The notes beneath the pieces were generated by a model. It did no database searches and was not told the origin of the DNA. It saw only the letters and a program-made list of their open reading frames with translations. From Saprospiraceae bacterium (GTDB taxonomy: Bacteria > Bacteroidota > Bacteroidia > Chitinophagales > Saprospiraceae): a stretch of 64,000 bases of DNA. This document shows positions 18,108 through 25,449 of the stretch, piece after piece. The stretch spans positions 62,001 through 126,000 of the forward strand of contig JAHDCU010000009.1 in NCBI GenBank assembly GCA_020629715.1, given 5' to 3'. A program made the position numbers and the translations under genes. Each line of letters begins with the position of its first letter. The first letter of the stretch is position 1.

Positions 18108-19409
18108 ATGAAACTCTACAGTACTAAAAACATAGATCACATCGTCGATCTTGAGGAAGCGGTGATAAATTCTCTAGCTCCCGAAGGCGGATTGTATATG
18201 CCTTGTGAATTACAGCCGTTGCCCGAAAGTTTTTGGAGTGACTTTTACAACCGTAGTTTTCAAGAAAATTCATATCTAGTTTGCAGTCATCTATTTGATG
18301 GCTATATACCTGAGAATATTCTGAAAGACATCGTCTACGAAGCCATCAACTTTCCCGCACCACTGGTAAGAATGTCTGATACTAATATCTATAGTCTTGA
18401 GCTATGGCATGGTCCCTCACTTGCTTTTAAGGATTTTGGTGCTCGATTTATGTCTAGGCTCATGTCTTATTTTAACCGAAATAATGATAGCGACTTGACC
18501 ATACTAGTGGCTACCAGTGGAGATACTGGCGGAGCAGTGGCAGCAGGATTTTATGATACTCCAGGTATTGAAGTCATCATCCTCTATCCTAGCGGAAAAG
18601 TAAGCGCATTACAAGAAAAGCAATTAACCGCTTTAGGTAAAAATATTACCGCCTTAGAAATTGACGGCACCTTTGATGACTGTCAAGCATTGGTGAAACA
18701 GGCCTTCCTAGACAAGAGTCTAAATAAACAATATCGCCTTAGTTCTGCAAATAGTATCAATATTGCTCGATTGATTCCTCAGAGTTTCTACTATTTCGAA
18801 GCTATCAAACAATTAGGTCCAACAAAAGAACCTATAACCATCTCTGTACCAAGTGGTAATTTTGGAAATCTTACAGCAGGTTTGATTGCAAAAAGGCTTG
18901 GTCTTAAAATCGATCAATTCATTGCAGCTACCAATATCAATAACATAGTACCTAAGTATCTAGAAACAGGTATCTACGAACCAAAACCCTCTATCTCTAC
19001 TATCTCTAATGCCATGGATGTTGGACGTCCATCTAACTTTGATCGCATGATGGCATTATATCGTTCCACGTGGAACGATATCAAACAAGATATTTCGGGA
19101 GCTTTCTATAATGATGATCAAAATAAGACAATCGTCAAAGCAATACATAATTCCCATCAATATGTAGCAGACCCACATGGAGCATTAGGATATCAATCCC
19201 TAATAGATGTTAATTCGGACGGTAATAATATTTTTTTTGAGACAGCGCATCCTGCCAAATTTTTGGATGTAATGGATGAAGTATTAGGATCAGGTAATAC
19301 ACCTGTTCCGAAAAGGCTTGCCTTATTAAAAGATAAAGAAAAGGTCAGTATATCTCTAGACACTTCTTACAATAGCTTTTGTGAATGGCTTAAGGAAAGA
19401 AAGACATAG
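18108..19409 (+). CDS. thrC: Threonine synthase
   Basis: Last step of threonine synthesis, a PLP enzyme converting O-phosphohomoserine to threonine. The 433-residue protein carries the PLP-binding Lys108 in GPSLAFKDFGARF, the substrate loop ATSGDTGGAVAAGF and the PLP phosphate loop VPSGNFGNLTAG. It closes the thrA-thrB-thrC operon. The reading frame contains a perfect parS palindrome at 19063-19076 (listed separately), tolerated in the codons near residue 318. Confidence 0.97.
   Translation: MKLYSTKNIDHIVDLEEAVINSLAPEGGLYMPCELQPLPESFWSDFYNRSFQENSYLVCSHLFDGYIPENILKDIVYEAINFPAPLVRMSDTNIYSLELWHGPSLAFKDFGARFMSRLMSYFNRNNDSDLTILVATSGDTGGAVAAGFYDTPGIEVIILYPSGKVSALQEKQLTALGKNITALEIDGTFDDCQALVKQAFLDKSLNKQYRLSSANSINIARLIPQSFYYFEAIKQLGPTKEPITISVPSGNFGNLTAGLIAKRLGLKIDQFIAATNINNIVPKYLETGIYEPKPSISTISNAMDVGRPSNFDRMMALYRSTWNDIKQDISGAFYNDDQNKTIVKAIHNSHQYVADPHGALGYQSLIDVNSDGNNIFFETAHPAKFLDVMDEVLGSGNTPVPKRLALLKDKEKVSISLDTSYNSFCEWLKERKT
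19058..19081. other. parS centromere-like site (inside thrC)
   Basis: GTTCCACGTGGAAC (19063-19076) matches the conserved ParB/Spo0J binding palindrome parS. Here the palindrome extends perfectly to 24 bp with ATATC and GATAT arms. A second copy lies 939 bp away. A 14-base perfect palindrome with this exact core occurring twice within 1 kb is very unlikely by chance. ParB spreading from such sites drives origin segregation in bacteria. Confidence 0.88.
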
Positions 19410-19426
19410 ATCACCGAACAACAATA

Positions 19427-20005
19427 TTAGCCACTAGAAATAATTAATAAAACTCTCTCTCGAAGCACAGGAATCAACTCCTCCTCAAACCATGGGTTCT
19501 TTTTTATCCATATATTATTTCTTGGTGATGGATGCGGAAGTACAAAATACTTAGGAAGATATTCTTGATACGACCTTACGGTCTCTGTCAGTGTTTTCTT
19601 TACATTTTTTCTCAAATAATATCGCTGTGCATAATTGCCTATGAGCAAGAATAACTTAATATCTGGCATCGATTGCCAAAGAACTTCGTGCCACAACGGA
19701 GCACATTTCTTACTAGGAGGTAGATCTCCACTTTTACCTGTACCCGGATAACAGAAGCCCATAGGAACTATAGCAAAGTTATCCGTATAATAAAATTCCT
19801 CATTAGTAACATCCAACCAATATCGCAAACGATCACCGCTTGGATCATTCCACGGTATACCAGATTCAAATACCCGTCTACCAGGCGCTTGTCCAATGAT
19901 GGCTACTTTACTCTTTTTACTTACAGAGATGACAGGTCTGGGTTTACACAATAGGGTATCACTACATTCTGTACAATTCTTTATATCATTTACTAACTCA
20001 TCCAT
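19427..20005 (-). CDS. Uracil-DNA glycosylase superfamily protein
   Basis: The 192-residue protein belongs to the UDG superfamily, whose members excise damaged or wrong bases. The N-terminal motif VAIIGQAPGRRVFESGIPW matches the GxxPG catalytic loop, and LPHPSPRNNIW matches the C-terminal H-P-S loop that inserts into DNA. An N-terminal CTECSDTLLC has two or three cysteines but not the full four-Cys iron-sulfur pattern of family 4, so the exact UDG family is open. It is convergent with thrC, 17 bases apart, and starts just before a parS site. Confidence 0.8.
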   Translation of the reverse strand: MDELVNDIKNCTECSDTLLCKPRPVISVSKKSKVAIIGQAPGRRVFESGIPWNDPSGDRLRYWLDVTNEEFYYTDNFAIVPMGFCYPGTGKSGDLPPSKKCAPLWHEVLWQSMPDIKLFLLIGNYAQRYYLRKNVKKTLTETVRSYQEYLPKYFVLPHPSPRNNIWIKKNPWFEEELIPVLRERVLLIISSG

Positions 20006-20013
20006 AAATATTA

Positions 20014-20029
20014 CGTTCCACGTGGAACA
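20014..20029. other. parS centromere-like site (intergenic)
   Basis: CGTTCCACGTGGAACA holds the same 14-bp parS core (20015-20028) as the site in thrC. It lies in the 24-base gap between the UDG-like and DinB-like genes. Both parS copies are 14-15 kb from the candidate oriC, a typical distance. Confidence 0.88.
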
Positions 20030-20497
20030 CTAGCCTGCCCTGAGAATTTTCTTTATAATTACAATCTGACCTAGATGGTAATGCGCATGCTCTATAATAC
20101 CCTGAAGGTTTCGGAAGTAGGTGCCATACTTATCCTCGATCATAATAGTAGGTAATACGCCATCATCTAACTTTGATATTCGATCCGCAAATGCAAGCCC
20201 ATCCGCTATTACAGTCTTCTTAAACCTTTTCCATGATTCCTCATCGTTATGCTTAGGTGGTGTAAAGGCATATTTATCACTGATCTTAAGCTCTCCAGTA
20301 TCTAGATATTCATGAACTCCTTTCACATAATAATTCAAATGAAAAAGCAGAACCTGTATAGAATTGAGGCCGTATATCACTTGCCCCGCCTCATCTAATG
20401 TAATATCTTCTATTTGATCCGTGATACACGACCAAGTCCAGTTTCTACCGGTGTATAATTCTTTGAGCTGGTTTGCGATAAGGTCTACAGTTTTCAT
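20030..20497 (-). CDS. DinB-like four-helix-bundle protein
   Basis: The 155-residue protein has the DinB/YfiT pattern: a helical bundle with His in VLLFHLNYYVKG (near 50) and two His in IEHAHYHLGQIVIIKK (near 137-141), which could form the three-His metal site. DinB-fold proteins include thiol S-transferases and many of unknown role. It lies alone on the minus strand, with the intergenic parS just after its stop. No substrate can be suggested. Confidence 0.75.
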   Translation of the reverse strand: MKTVDLIANQLKELYTGRNWTWSCITDQIEDITLDEAGQVIYGLNSIQVLLFHLNYYVKGVHEYLDTGELKISDKYAFTPPKHNDEESWKRFKKTVIADGLAFADRISKLDDGVLPTIMIEDKYGTYFRNLQGIIEHAHYHLGQIVIIKKILRAG

Positions 20498-20524
20498 AGT
20501 TCACTTAAATATTGCTTTGTAAAT

Positions 20525-20540
20525 TTTTTACCGGTAAAAA
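20525..20540. promoter_or_regulatory. Perfect 16-bp palindrome upstream of the DinB-like gene
   Basis: TTTTTACCGGTAAAAA is perfectly symmetric and lies 28 bases before the DinB-like start codon, between two minus-strand genes. It could be a dimeric regulator operator. The central ACCGGT with A/T flanks could also form a weak hairpin ending the upstream gene. Confidence 0.3.
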
Positions 20541-20566
20541 TTAACGTTAGCAAGGGCACAATTACA

Positions 20567-21595
20567 TTAGTTTTTTAAAATTACTATGTGGTCATCCATC
20601 ACATTCCCAATATACACTTTATCTCCAATAGGTGCCGCCACCGTAGAACCTGACATAGAAGATCCATCATCTAAATACATTTGTTCAATACTATAATCAC
20701 CCTTCTCTCTATAATCAATCTTGATGATCTCCGAAGGTGATATTTTTTCCTTTCCCTTTGCATATTCTCCAAAGTGAATCAGGTTAGGATGACATCCTAT
20801 CCATAAAACACCCGACGGATCAAGCTCAATATTATCAACTCCAGTTCCGCAATCCATGTCTTCTACATGTAATAGGTGACCATCAGCACTTACATCATAG
20901 ACCTTTACAAGAAAATGCCGTGGTGATGCAACGAATAAGAGTTTACGAACAGAATCATAATTGATACCATTCGCATATGCGATACCGTCCGCAACCTCAT
21001 TATACTCTTTGCCATCATAATAAATTACATTGGACAGCTTAAGCCCAAGATACTCTTCAGCTAACTTTCCGATACCCTCGGTATATCGATGGTCATTGGT
21101 AAAATAGGACTGTGACTCGTTGACAAGAACTAGATCGTTAGGTTGTATCATGGATGGGTCTCTCATCGACCTATCATGAATTAAAGTATCGTTGGCATAT
21201 TTAAAAAACTCAATCGAATGACCATCAAGCGTATGATTGATAGCCGCAAGGTGTATAATACTATCACTTCTATAAATAGAAATACCGTGAGGCGCAAAAG
21301 GAATTTTTAAATCACCAGTAATTAATATTGGATCCGCACCATCGATCATATACAAAGCACCATCCTCTTGTTGATCAGGAGGATAGATCTTCCTATCTGT
21401 AGATGAGATAAAGATCAAACTATCCAAGTAATCTATAGTAATATCTTCCGCCCCCTTGATTGAAAATCGATCAACTATCTCGCTATCAAAGCTAGATTCA
21501 ATAGAACGGAAGAAACCGGTAGACCATAGAATATTAAAAATATATAGAACCATCGCCACTGCGATACCTAAGATGATGACCTTTCCTTTTTTCAT
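20567..21595 (-). CDS. Paraoxonase/SMP-30-like beta-propeller, membrane-anchored
   Basis: The 342-residue protein has one N-terminal hydrophobic anchor (about 5-27) and then resembles the arylesterase/paraoxonase branch of six-bladed calcium propellers. Typical features are FFRSIESSFDSEIVDRF followed by GAEDITIDY (the paraoxonase GxEDI motif), FAPHGISIYR and the Asn/Asp-rich calcium-site strands TGVDNIELDPSGVLWIG near 250. Relatives hydrolyse lactones or esters. The anchor would place the propeller in the periplasm. The substrate is unknown and no neighbour helps. Confidence 0.75.
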   Translation of the reverse strand: MKKGKVIILGIAVAMVLYIFNILWSTGFFRSIESSFDSEIVDRFSIKGAEDITIDYLDSLIFISSTDRKIYPPDQQEDGALYMIDGADPILITGDLKIPFAPHGISIYRSDSIIHLAAINHTLDGHSIEFFKYANDTLIHDRSMRDPSMIQPNDLVLVNESQSYFTNDHRYTEGIGKLAEEYLGLKLSNVIYYDGKEYNEVADGIAYANGINYDSVRKLLFVASPRHFLVKVYDVSADGHLLHVEDMDCGTGVDNIELDPSGVLWIGCHPNLIHFGEYAKGKEKISPSEIIKIDYREKGDYSIEQMYLDDGSSMSGSTVAAPIGDKVYIGNVMDDHIVILKN

Positions 21596-21691
21596 AGCTT
21601 AACAATTATCCATAAGTTAAGCATGGAAAACAATAGAAGCTAATATATCAAGATTAAATTACATAAGCGCTTGAGGGACTTTCTGAACAGG

Positions 21692-21881
21692 TCAATCGGC
21701 CTCATAGCCACCTTTCCATTTATTAGAAACTAATTCCTCTACTGTCGACAAGCATTCCTCTAATTGGCTTCTGATTAGTGCCTCATCCTTATCTTGCCCA
21801 ATGATAACGATTTCACTTTTACGATCTCCAAATTTATTATTCCAGTCCTTTTCTTTGATTTCCTGATTTTCGAGAAAATAT
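21692..21881 (-). pseudogene. C-terminal remnant of a COG0523 (CobW-like) zinc GTPase
   Basis: Hand translation of the minus strand gives about 62 residues ending at 21692. It contains WNNKFGDRKSEIVIIGQD, then KDEALIRSQLEECLSTVEE and WKGGYEAD, the standard ending of the CobW C-terminal domain (GDR.xElVxIG.dxD motif). The frame is closed upstream by a TAA at 21884-21882, and the GTPase domain is absent. The piece lies just after folE on the same strand. COG0523 proteins are zinc metallochaperones often paired with folE, a zinc enzyme, so a lost zinc-allocation partner is a reasonable inference. Confidence 0.65.
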
Positions 21882-21979
21882 TAACAGAACATCCATTAAT
21901 CAAATGTTGAGTAGTTGCTTTAAGCATGAACATAAATCCGTTCAATAGACACCACAATGTACTTAGTTAAATCTATAGC

Positions 21980-22651
21980 CTATTTCTCAATTAGTCTTAA
22001 AAACTCTTCGCGATAAGAAGCCTGATTAAACTGACCACCATACTCCATGGTGACTGTAGAGCTCGTTTGATCTTGAATACCCCTCGCTGATACACATTGA
22101 TGCTCTGCATCTATCACAACCATCACATGATCAGTCTCCAACTCTTGTCTGAGATCATTGTAAATCTGTACCGTGAGCCTTTCTTGAACCTGTGGCCTTC
22201 TTGCGTAAAAGTCCACGATTCTATTAATCTTTGAAAGGCCAATGACTTTTCCAGTAGAAACATATGCTACATGTGCAAAGCCATTAATAGGAAGAAAATG
22301 ATGTTCGCAGAATGAGGTTAAGGTTATATTTTTTTCAATAAGCATCTTGTTATACTGATACTTATTATCAAATACAGAAATCTTAGGACGGTTCTCTGGA
22401 TTTAAGCCAGCGAAGATTTCTTTGACATACATCTTGGCAACTCGATAAGGAGTGCCTTTGAGACTATCATCACTCAAATCTAGACCTAATGTATCCATGA
22501 CTACCGAAAAGCAATCTTGGATAATCTTGATTTTCTCATCATCACTTTTTTCAAAAGCATCTGCCCTCATAGGAGTATCGATACTTGTCATTACATGATT
22601 GTCACCGTCTATTTCTGCCTGAATTTTTTCTGGGTGTAGCATTTCTTTCAT
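21980..22651 (-). CDS. folE: GTP cyclohydrolase I (type IA)
   Basis: Converts GTP to dihydroneopterin triphosphate, first step of folate, tetrahydrobiopterin and queuosine precursor pathways. The 223-residue protein has zinc ligands Cys115 and His118 (SFCEHHFLPI) and Cys186 (AEHQCVSARGI), plus GKVIGLSKINRIVDFYARRPQVQE. All catalytic residues are there. A decayed COG0523 GTPase follows it, and a gene-cassette array lies immediately upstream. Start at 22651; an in-frame ATG at 22642 is possible. Confidence 0.97.
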   Translation of the reverse strand: MKEMLHPEKIQAEIDGDNHVMTSIDTPMRADAFEKSDDEKIKIIQDCFSVVMDTLGLDLSDDSLKGTPYRVAKMYVKEIFAGLNPENRPKISVFDNKYQYNKMLIEKNITLTSFCEHHFLPINGFAHVAYVSTGKVIGLSKINRIVDFYARRPQVQERLTVQIYNDLRQELETDHVMVVIDAEHQCVSARGIQDQTSSTVTMEYGGQFNQASYREEFLRLIEK

Positions 22652-22806
22652 TTATAGAACCCAACCGATCTACAAAGCAATAGGTTCATGAATAAAGGAT
22701 ACCTAACTTTTAATTCCGTGTTAAAATGGAAGCCAGAAATTACCTTGAACCGATAACCATTACACTTTTATGTGAAGCTAAATCAGTATAGTACATTGAA
22801 TTTTAT

Positions 22807-22876
22807 GGGTAACGTACAATGGTATCCTGCGTGGGTGCCATTGGCACACATGCTGTGATACCTAAAGTTATGTGTC
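22807..22876 (-). repeat. attC-like site D, end of cassette 3
   Basis: On the minus strand GACACATAAC opens and GTTACCC closes the site. Inside, GGTATC pairs with GATACC, then GC, TG and GTGCC pair with their partners around an AAT loop, with unpaired single bases in between. Such a palindrome with extrahelical bases is the hallmark of attC. The stop codon of the cassette 3 ORF lies in the opening box. Confidence 0.78.
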
Positions 22877-23563
22877 GCTATTCATTTCAATTTTATTAAT
22901 CATTTCACCAACTCGTTTACAATTTTCTCTGTTTCCTAAAAGTCCCATTTTTTCAGTTTCAAGTTTGTATAATACTTTTCCTATTTCTTCACCTGATGAT
23001 TTATTCTGTTTCATCTTGAAGATTTGCGGAACATACATTTGGTACTCATCTCTGACAATTTCTGAAACGCCAATTGGATCCCATTCCTTTTCGAGTATTA
23101 AGTCTATTTGTCGATATAAATTCAAGTATTTTCCTTTACTTCTAATTTTGTATTTTATCTCGTTTTTGTCTAAATTATTAAATCCAGTTTCTAAATACCT
23201 TTGCCAATGCCAAACATTTTTATCTGTTATTTCGTAACCTATTGAAGTATTGTCCCAATCACTAATAACTTCACCAATTATTTTCCCAGATTTAGTATTG
23301 GTGTCCCATTCAAAGAAATCAGAAGCCATTAATGCAAATCCTATTGTATTTAGATTTTCTGAATTTATTATTTTATTTAAAAATGCATCGCACAATTTTT
23401 CGAGGTGCTTAGTTTTTACTTGAAATCCCCCTTCAGCAATGGATTCAATATATACATTTATTGTATCATATCCTGTTCGTTCTTGACTTCCTTTCAAATC
23501 TTCAACAAGTTCATTGTCAGTAACTTGGCCCTTAAAATATTTATGTAGAATTTCTTCTTTCAT
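22868..23563 (-). CDS. Cassette 3 protein, possible immunity-like protein
   Basis: A 231-residue soluble protein. I do not recognise residues 1-160 with confidence. The C-terminal part, EWDPIGVSEIVRDEYQMYV followed by SSGEEIGKVLYKLETEKMGL, resembles a small conserved domain (DUF1871-like) found in many stand-alone proteins of Firmicutes and Bacteroidota that are often annotated near toxins. An immunity or antitoxin role is therefore possible but unproven. The gene fills cassette 3 of the array, uses AT-rich codons, and its TAA stop lies in the attC site D. Confidence 0.6.
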   Translation of the reverse strand: MKEEILHKYFKGQVTDNELVEDLKGSQERTGYDTINVYIESIAEGGFQVKTKHLEKLCDAFLNKIINSENLNTIGFALMASDFFEWDTNTKSGKIIGEVISDWDNTSIGYEITDKNVWHWQRYLETGFNNLDKNEIKYKIRSKGKYLNLYRQIDLILEKEWDPIGVSEIVRDEYQMYVPQIFKMKQNKSSGEEIGKVLYKLETEKMGLLGNRENCKRVGEMINKIEMNSDT

Positions 23564-23575
23564 TTTTTTCTTAGT

Positions 23576-23645
23576 GACACATAACGGAATTATGATATGT
23601 GGCGTATCCCGAAGGGTATGCCATCATGATCATGTGTTATACACA
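23576..23645 (-). repeat. attC-like site C, end of cassette 2
   Basis: On the minus strand TGTGTATAAC opens and GTTATGTGTC closes. Between them ATGAT/ATCAT, ATG/CAT, TGGC/GCCA, TA/TA and CC/GG pair in turn around a TTCG loop, with unpaired single bases between the stems. On the plus (bottom) strand the mismatches become G-T pairs, so that strand folds better, as known for attC recombination. Confidence 0.8.
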
Positions 23646-23646
23646 G

Positions 23647-23916
23647 CTATTCATGCATCCTATAATATAAAGAGTAACCTCCATTATTTATGTTATTTAG
23701 TTTTCTCTCTACCGTTTGGTATTCATTTCCATTCAAATAATCCTCAATTTCAATTATTTGATCTACAACTAATTCTTCAACAAAATCTGATTCACCCAAA
23801 TAACTGCATGATTTGAATATGCAATAGATTGATTCTGGATAGCGGTTTAGGTTTATTAAATGATTAAATTGAATTCTAAAGGTGTCTCCTGGTTTAAATC
23901 TTTTGAAATCTGCCAT
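23647..23916 (-). CDS. Small partner protein of the caspase-like cassette
   Basis: An 89-residue protein of no family I recognise. It looks beta-rich at the N-terminus (KPGDTFRIQFNHLINLN) and has an acidic middle (VEELVVDQIIEIEDYL). Its start lies 2 bases after the stop of the caspase-like gene, so both are translated from one mRNA and travel in the same cassette. A two-gene cassette implies that the products work together: inhibitor, adaptor or substrate of the protease are the obvious options. Its stop lies 1 base from attC-like site C. Confidence 0.65.
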   Translation of the reverse strand: MADFKRFKPGDTFRIQFNHLINLNRYPESIYCIFKSCSYLGESDFVEELVVDQIIEIEDYLNGNEYQTVERKLNNINNGGYSLYYRMHE

Positions 23917-23918
23917 AT

Positions 23919-24647
23919 TTAAAATTTACTTATTGTGAAAGGAAAGTTTGAGTCTCCCATAATTTGTGGAGTTTGAAGTGATCCTATTTGATCTTTTATC
24001 ATCTTTGGGGCAGTTTTTATTATATGAGCCATAAGATCTGTTATTTTAAGTGATTCCAAATGAGGGCCTGGATCAAGATGCCAGTTCATAGCCGTTGATA
24101 ATAGTAAATAACTAAAATAGAAATTTGAAGCAGTTTCTCCGACAGAGCAAGCAAAACATGCTACAACATCTTTCTTGGATTTTATTATATCTGCATTTAG
24201 TATTTCTCGGGTTTTGTCAATTGATATCGGTGCTCTTACAAATCCACCTCTTTCGAATTTTGGAATTTTATCAGATAGATCAGTTGTCGGAATATTATTA
24301 ATATCCGATCTACAACTTTCAAAAATTAAAAGTTGCCTTGGCGAACTACTTACAAATTGACCTGCTTTAATTATTTCATCTTTATTTATTTGGAACAATT
24401 GATTTGAGTCTTGGGTTGCACCGTGTCCAATAAATACTGAAATACTATAATCAAGATCACTACTGTTGATAATATCTATAAGATCAGCACTTTTCGGATT
24501 ATCAAGATATACCATTTCGTTCTTGTCCCATCCACCACCTGCTTTGCTAATGAAGTATTTAAGGAATTCATTTAAATAGAAGTCCATCGCTTTTGATTCA
24601 TCATCAGTTTTTGCAAATCCCTTAATTAAATAAATTTTTTTCTTCAC
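23919..24647 (-). CDS. Caspase/CHAT-like peptidase of a gene cassette
   Basis: A 242-residue soluble protein starting at a GTG. The segment SISVFIGHGATQD puts His75 in a GHG turn after a beta-strand, and QLLIFESCRSD puts Cys112 after the next core strand. This His-Cys dyad with hydrophobic strands is the signature of the caspase-hemoglobinase fold (caspase-like or CHAT). Near 170 ACFACSVGETASNFYFSYLL resembles the region following the core in bacterial caspase-like proteins. Bacterial members often act as proteases in abortive defence or toxin systems. It shares cassette 2 with an 89-residue partner. The fold call is by motif only. Confidence 0.55.
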   Translation of the reverse strand: MKKKIYLIKGFAKTDDESKAMDFYLNEFLKYFISKAGGGWDKNEMVYLDNPKSADLIDIINSSDLDYSISVFIGHGATQDSNQLFQINKDEIIKAGQFVSSSPRQLLIFESCRSDINNIPTTDLSDKIPKFERGGFVRAPISIDKTREILNADIIKSKKDVVACFACSVGETASNFYFSYLLLSTAMNWHLDPGPHLESLKITDLMAHIIKTAPKMIKDQIGSLQTPQIMGDSNFPFTISKF

Positions 24648-24670
24648 TTTTCGTTTTCTCTGTTTTTAGT

Positions 24671-24742
24671 TGTGTATAACGGTTAGTGTATGGAGCGGAC
24701 GCAGCGATAGCAAGTCTGATCTCATACACATTGTTCTATGTC
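24671..24742 (-). repeat. attC-like site B, end of cassette 1
   Basis: On the minus strand GACATAGAAC opens and GTTATACACA closes. GTGTATG pairs with CATACAC and shorter stems (AG/CT, GAC/GTC, GC/GC) continue inward with unpaired bases. The TAG stop of the cassette 1 ORF lies within the opening box. Confidence 0.75.
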
Positions 24743-25356
24743 GTATTCATTTTTTCGTAGTACCAACCATTTTTAACAAGAAATTCATCTTTTCTTTTTC
24801 TTGCTTCATGCAATTCTGTTGGCTTCCATTTCCCCTGCATCGTTTCGAAGATATAACTTAATGGTTTACCTTGAAAACACATATCTAATTCTTCTTGAAA
24901 CCTGCTATCTTCAAAATAAATTTGCATGTCACCTTTAACTCGATTTGTTATGTTTATCGAAAACTTATGGACTTCATTCCAATGTGTTTTGCAAAACTCA
25001 TGTTGCTCTTTCAATTTTTCATCATATTCCTCTTGAAACAAATTTACATTCCAGTATTTGTATCTGCATCCGTTGCTAAATTTGAGTGTTTTCTCAAGAA
25101 TATTTATTTCGGAACAAAATTTATAATTCGTCATCAACTTCACCTCTTTCCATCTATCGAAATTCTGTTCCAAATAATCTAAAGCGACGAAGTATTCAAC
25201 TTTATTTAGGTCTTCATGTTTGTCCTTTACTTCATTAGATTGATAGGTTCCGTTTTTAATTTCGACATCAAAAATAGACTGGAATTGACTTACAATTTCT
25301 TTTCCTGAACTAAAACTCAGTTTATGATTTCCAACTATTTCTAATAGACTTCCCAT
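24736..25356 (-). CDS. Cassette 1 protein of unknown function
   Basis: A 206-residue, highly charged soluble protein with no signal peptide or membrane segment. I do not recognise a family. The C-terminal part (PTELHEARKRKDEFLVKNGW) is strongly helical, and Trp/Tyr/Cys content is high in the middle. It fills cassette 1; its stop codon lies in attC-like site B and its start follows the cassette boundary at 25382 by 26 bases. Its low GC stands out against the M1 peptidase next door. Confidence 0.6.
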   Translation of the reverse strand: MGSLLEIVGNHKLSFSSGKEIVSQFQSIFDVEIKNGTYQSNEVKDKHEDLNKVEYFVALDYLEQNFDRWKEVKLMTNYKFCSEINILEKTLKFSNGCRYKYWNVNLFQEEYDEKLKEQHEFCKTHWNEVHKFSINITNRVKGDMQIYFEDSRFQEELDMCFQGKPLSYIFETMQGKWKPTELHEARKRKDEFLVKNGWYYEKMNTT

Positions 25357-25394
25357 TTTTGTTTTCTTTTATGACATAGAACTCATTTATAACC

Positions 25395-25449
25395 GGAACA
25401 AACTTCCCCTTTAACACCCAAAACAGATATTAATGTGGAAGTTTGTTCC
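25395..25449. repeat. 13-bp inverted repeat at the outer edge of the cassette array
   Basis: GGAACAAACTTCC (25395-25407) and its exact complement (25437-25449) are separated by 29 bases and end 13 bases from the first cassette boundary. It may be the stem of a degenerate attC or of the primary insertion site, but the AAC/GTT outer boxes are not clear. The rest of the spacer up to 25585 carries TATCTTCG, a variant -7 box, 27 bases before the M1 peptidase start. Confidence 0.45.

Larger units (their letters stand above)
22807..25382 (-). mobile_element. Integron-like cassette array without integrase (CALIN), three cassettes
   Basis: Four minus-strand ORFs are separated by three hairpin-rich spacers of 70-72 bases that look like attC sites. 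Each cassette begins with 10 bases exactly complementary to the start of the attC at its own end: GTTCTATGTC (25382-25373) with 24742-24733; GTTATACACA (24680-24671) with 23645-23636; GTTATGTGTC (23585-23576) with 22876-22867. This is expected if each unit was inserted as a circle by crossover after the G of GTT. Cassette 1 is about 25381-24680, cassette 2 about 24679-23585, cassette 3 about 23584-22813. ORFs are AT-rich, unlike the neighbours. No integrase gene lies in the window. Confidence 0.8.

Noticed and set aside
21775-21957. Minus-strand ORF of 60 residues in the folE-paraoxonase spacer
   Set aside because: It is in another frame than the COG0523 remnant, which has real similarity; the ORF itself shows none.
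22872-23237. Plus-strand ORF of 121 residues opposite the cassette 3 gene
   Set aside because: The cassette boundaries and attC orientation support the minus-strand gene.
23576-23645. attC-like spacer as an ordinary terminator or REP element
   Set aside because: No T-run follows the stem, and the exact box complementarity with the start of the same cassette is not explained by a terminator.
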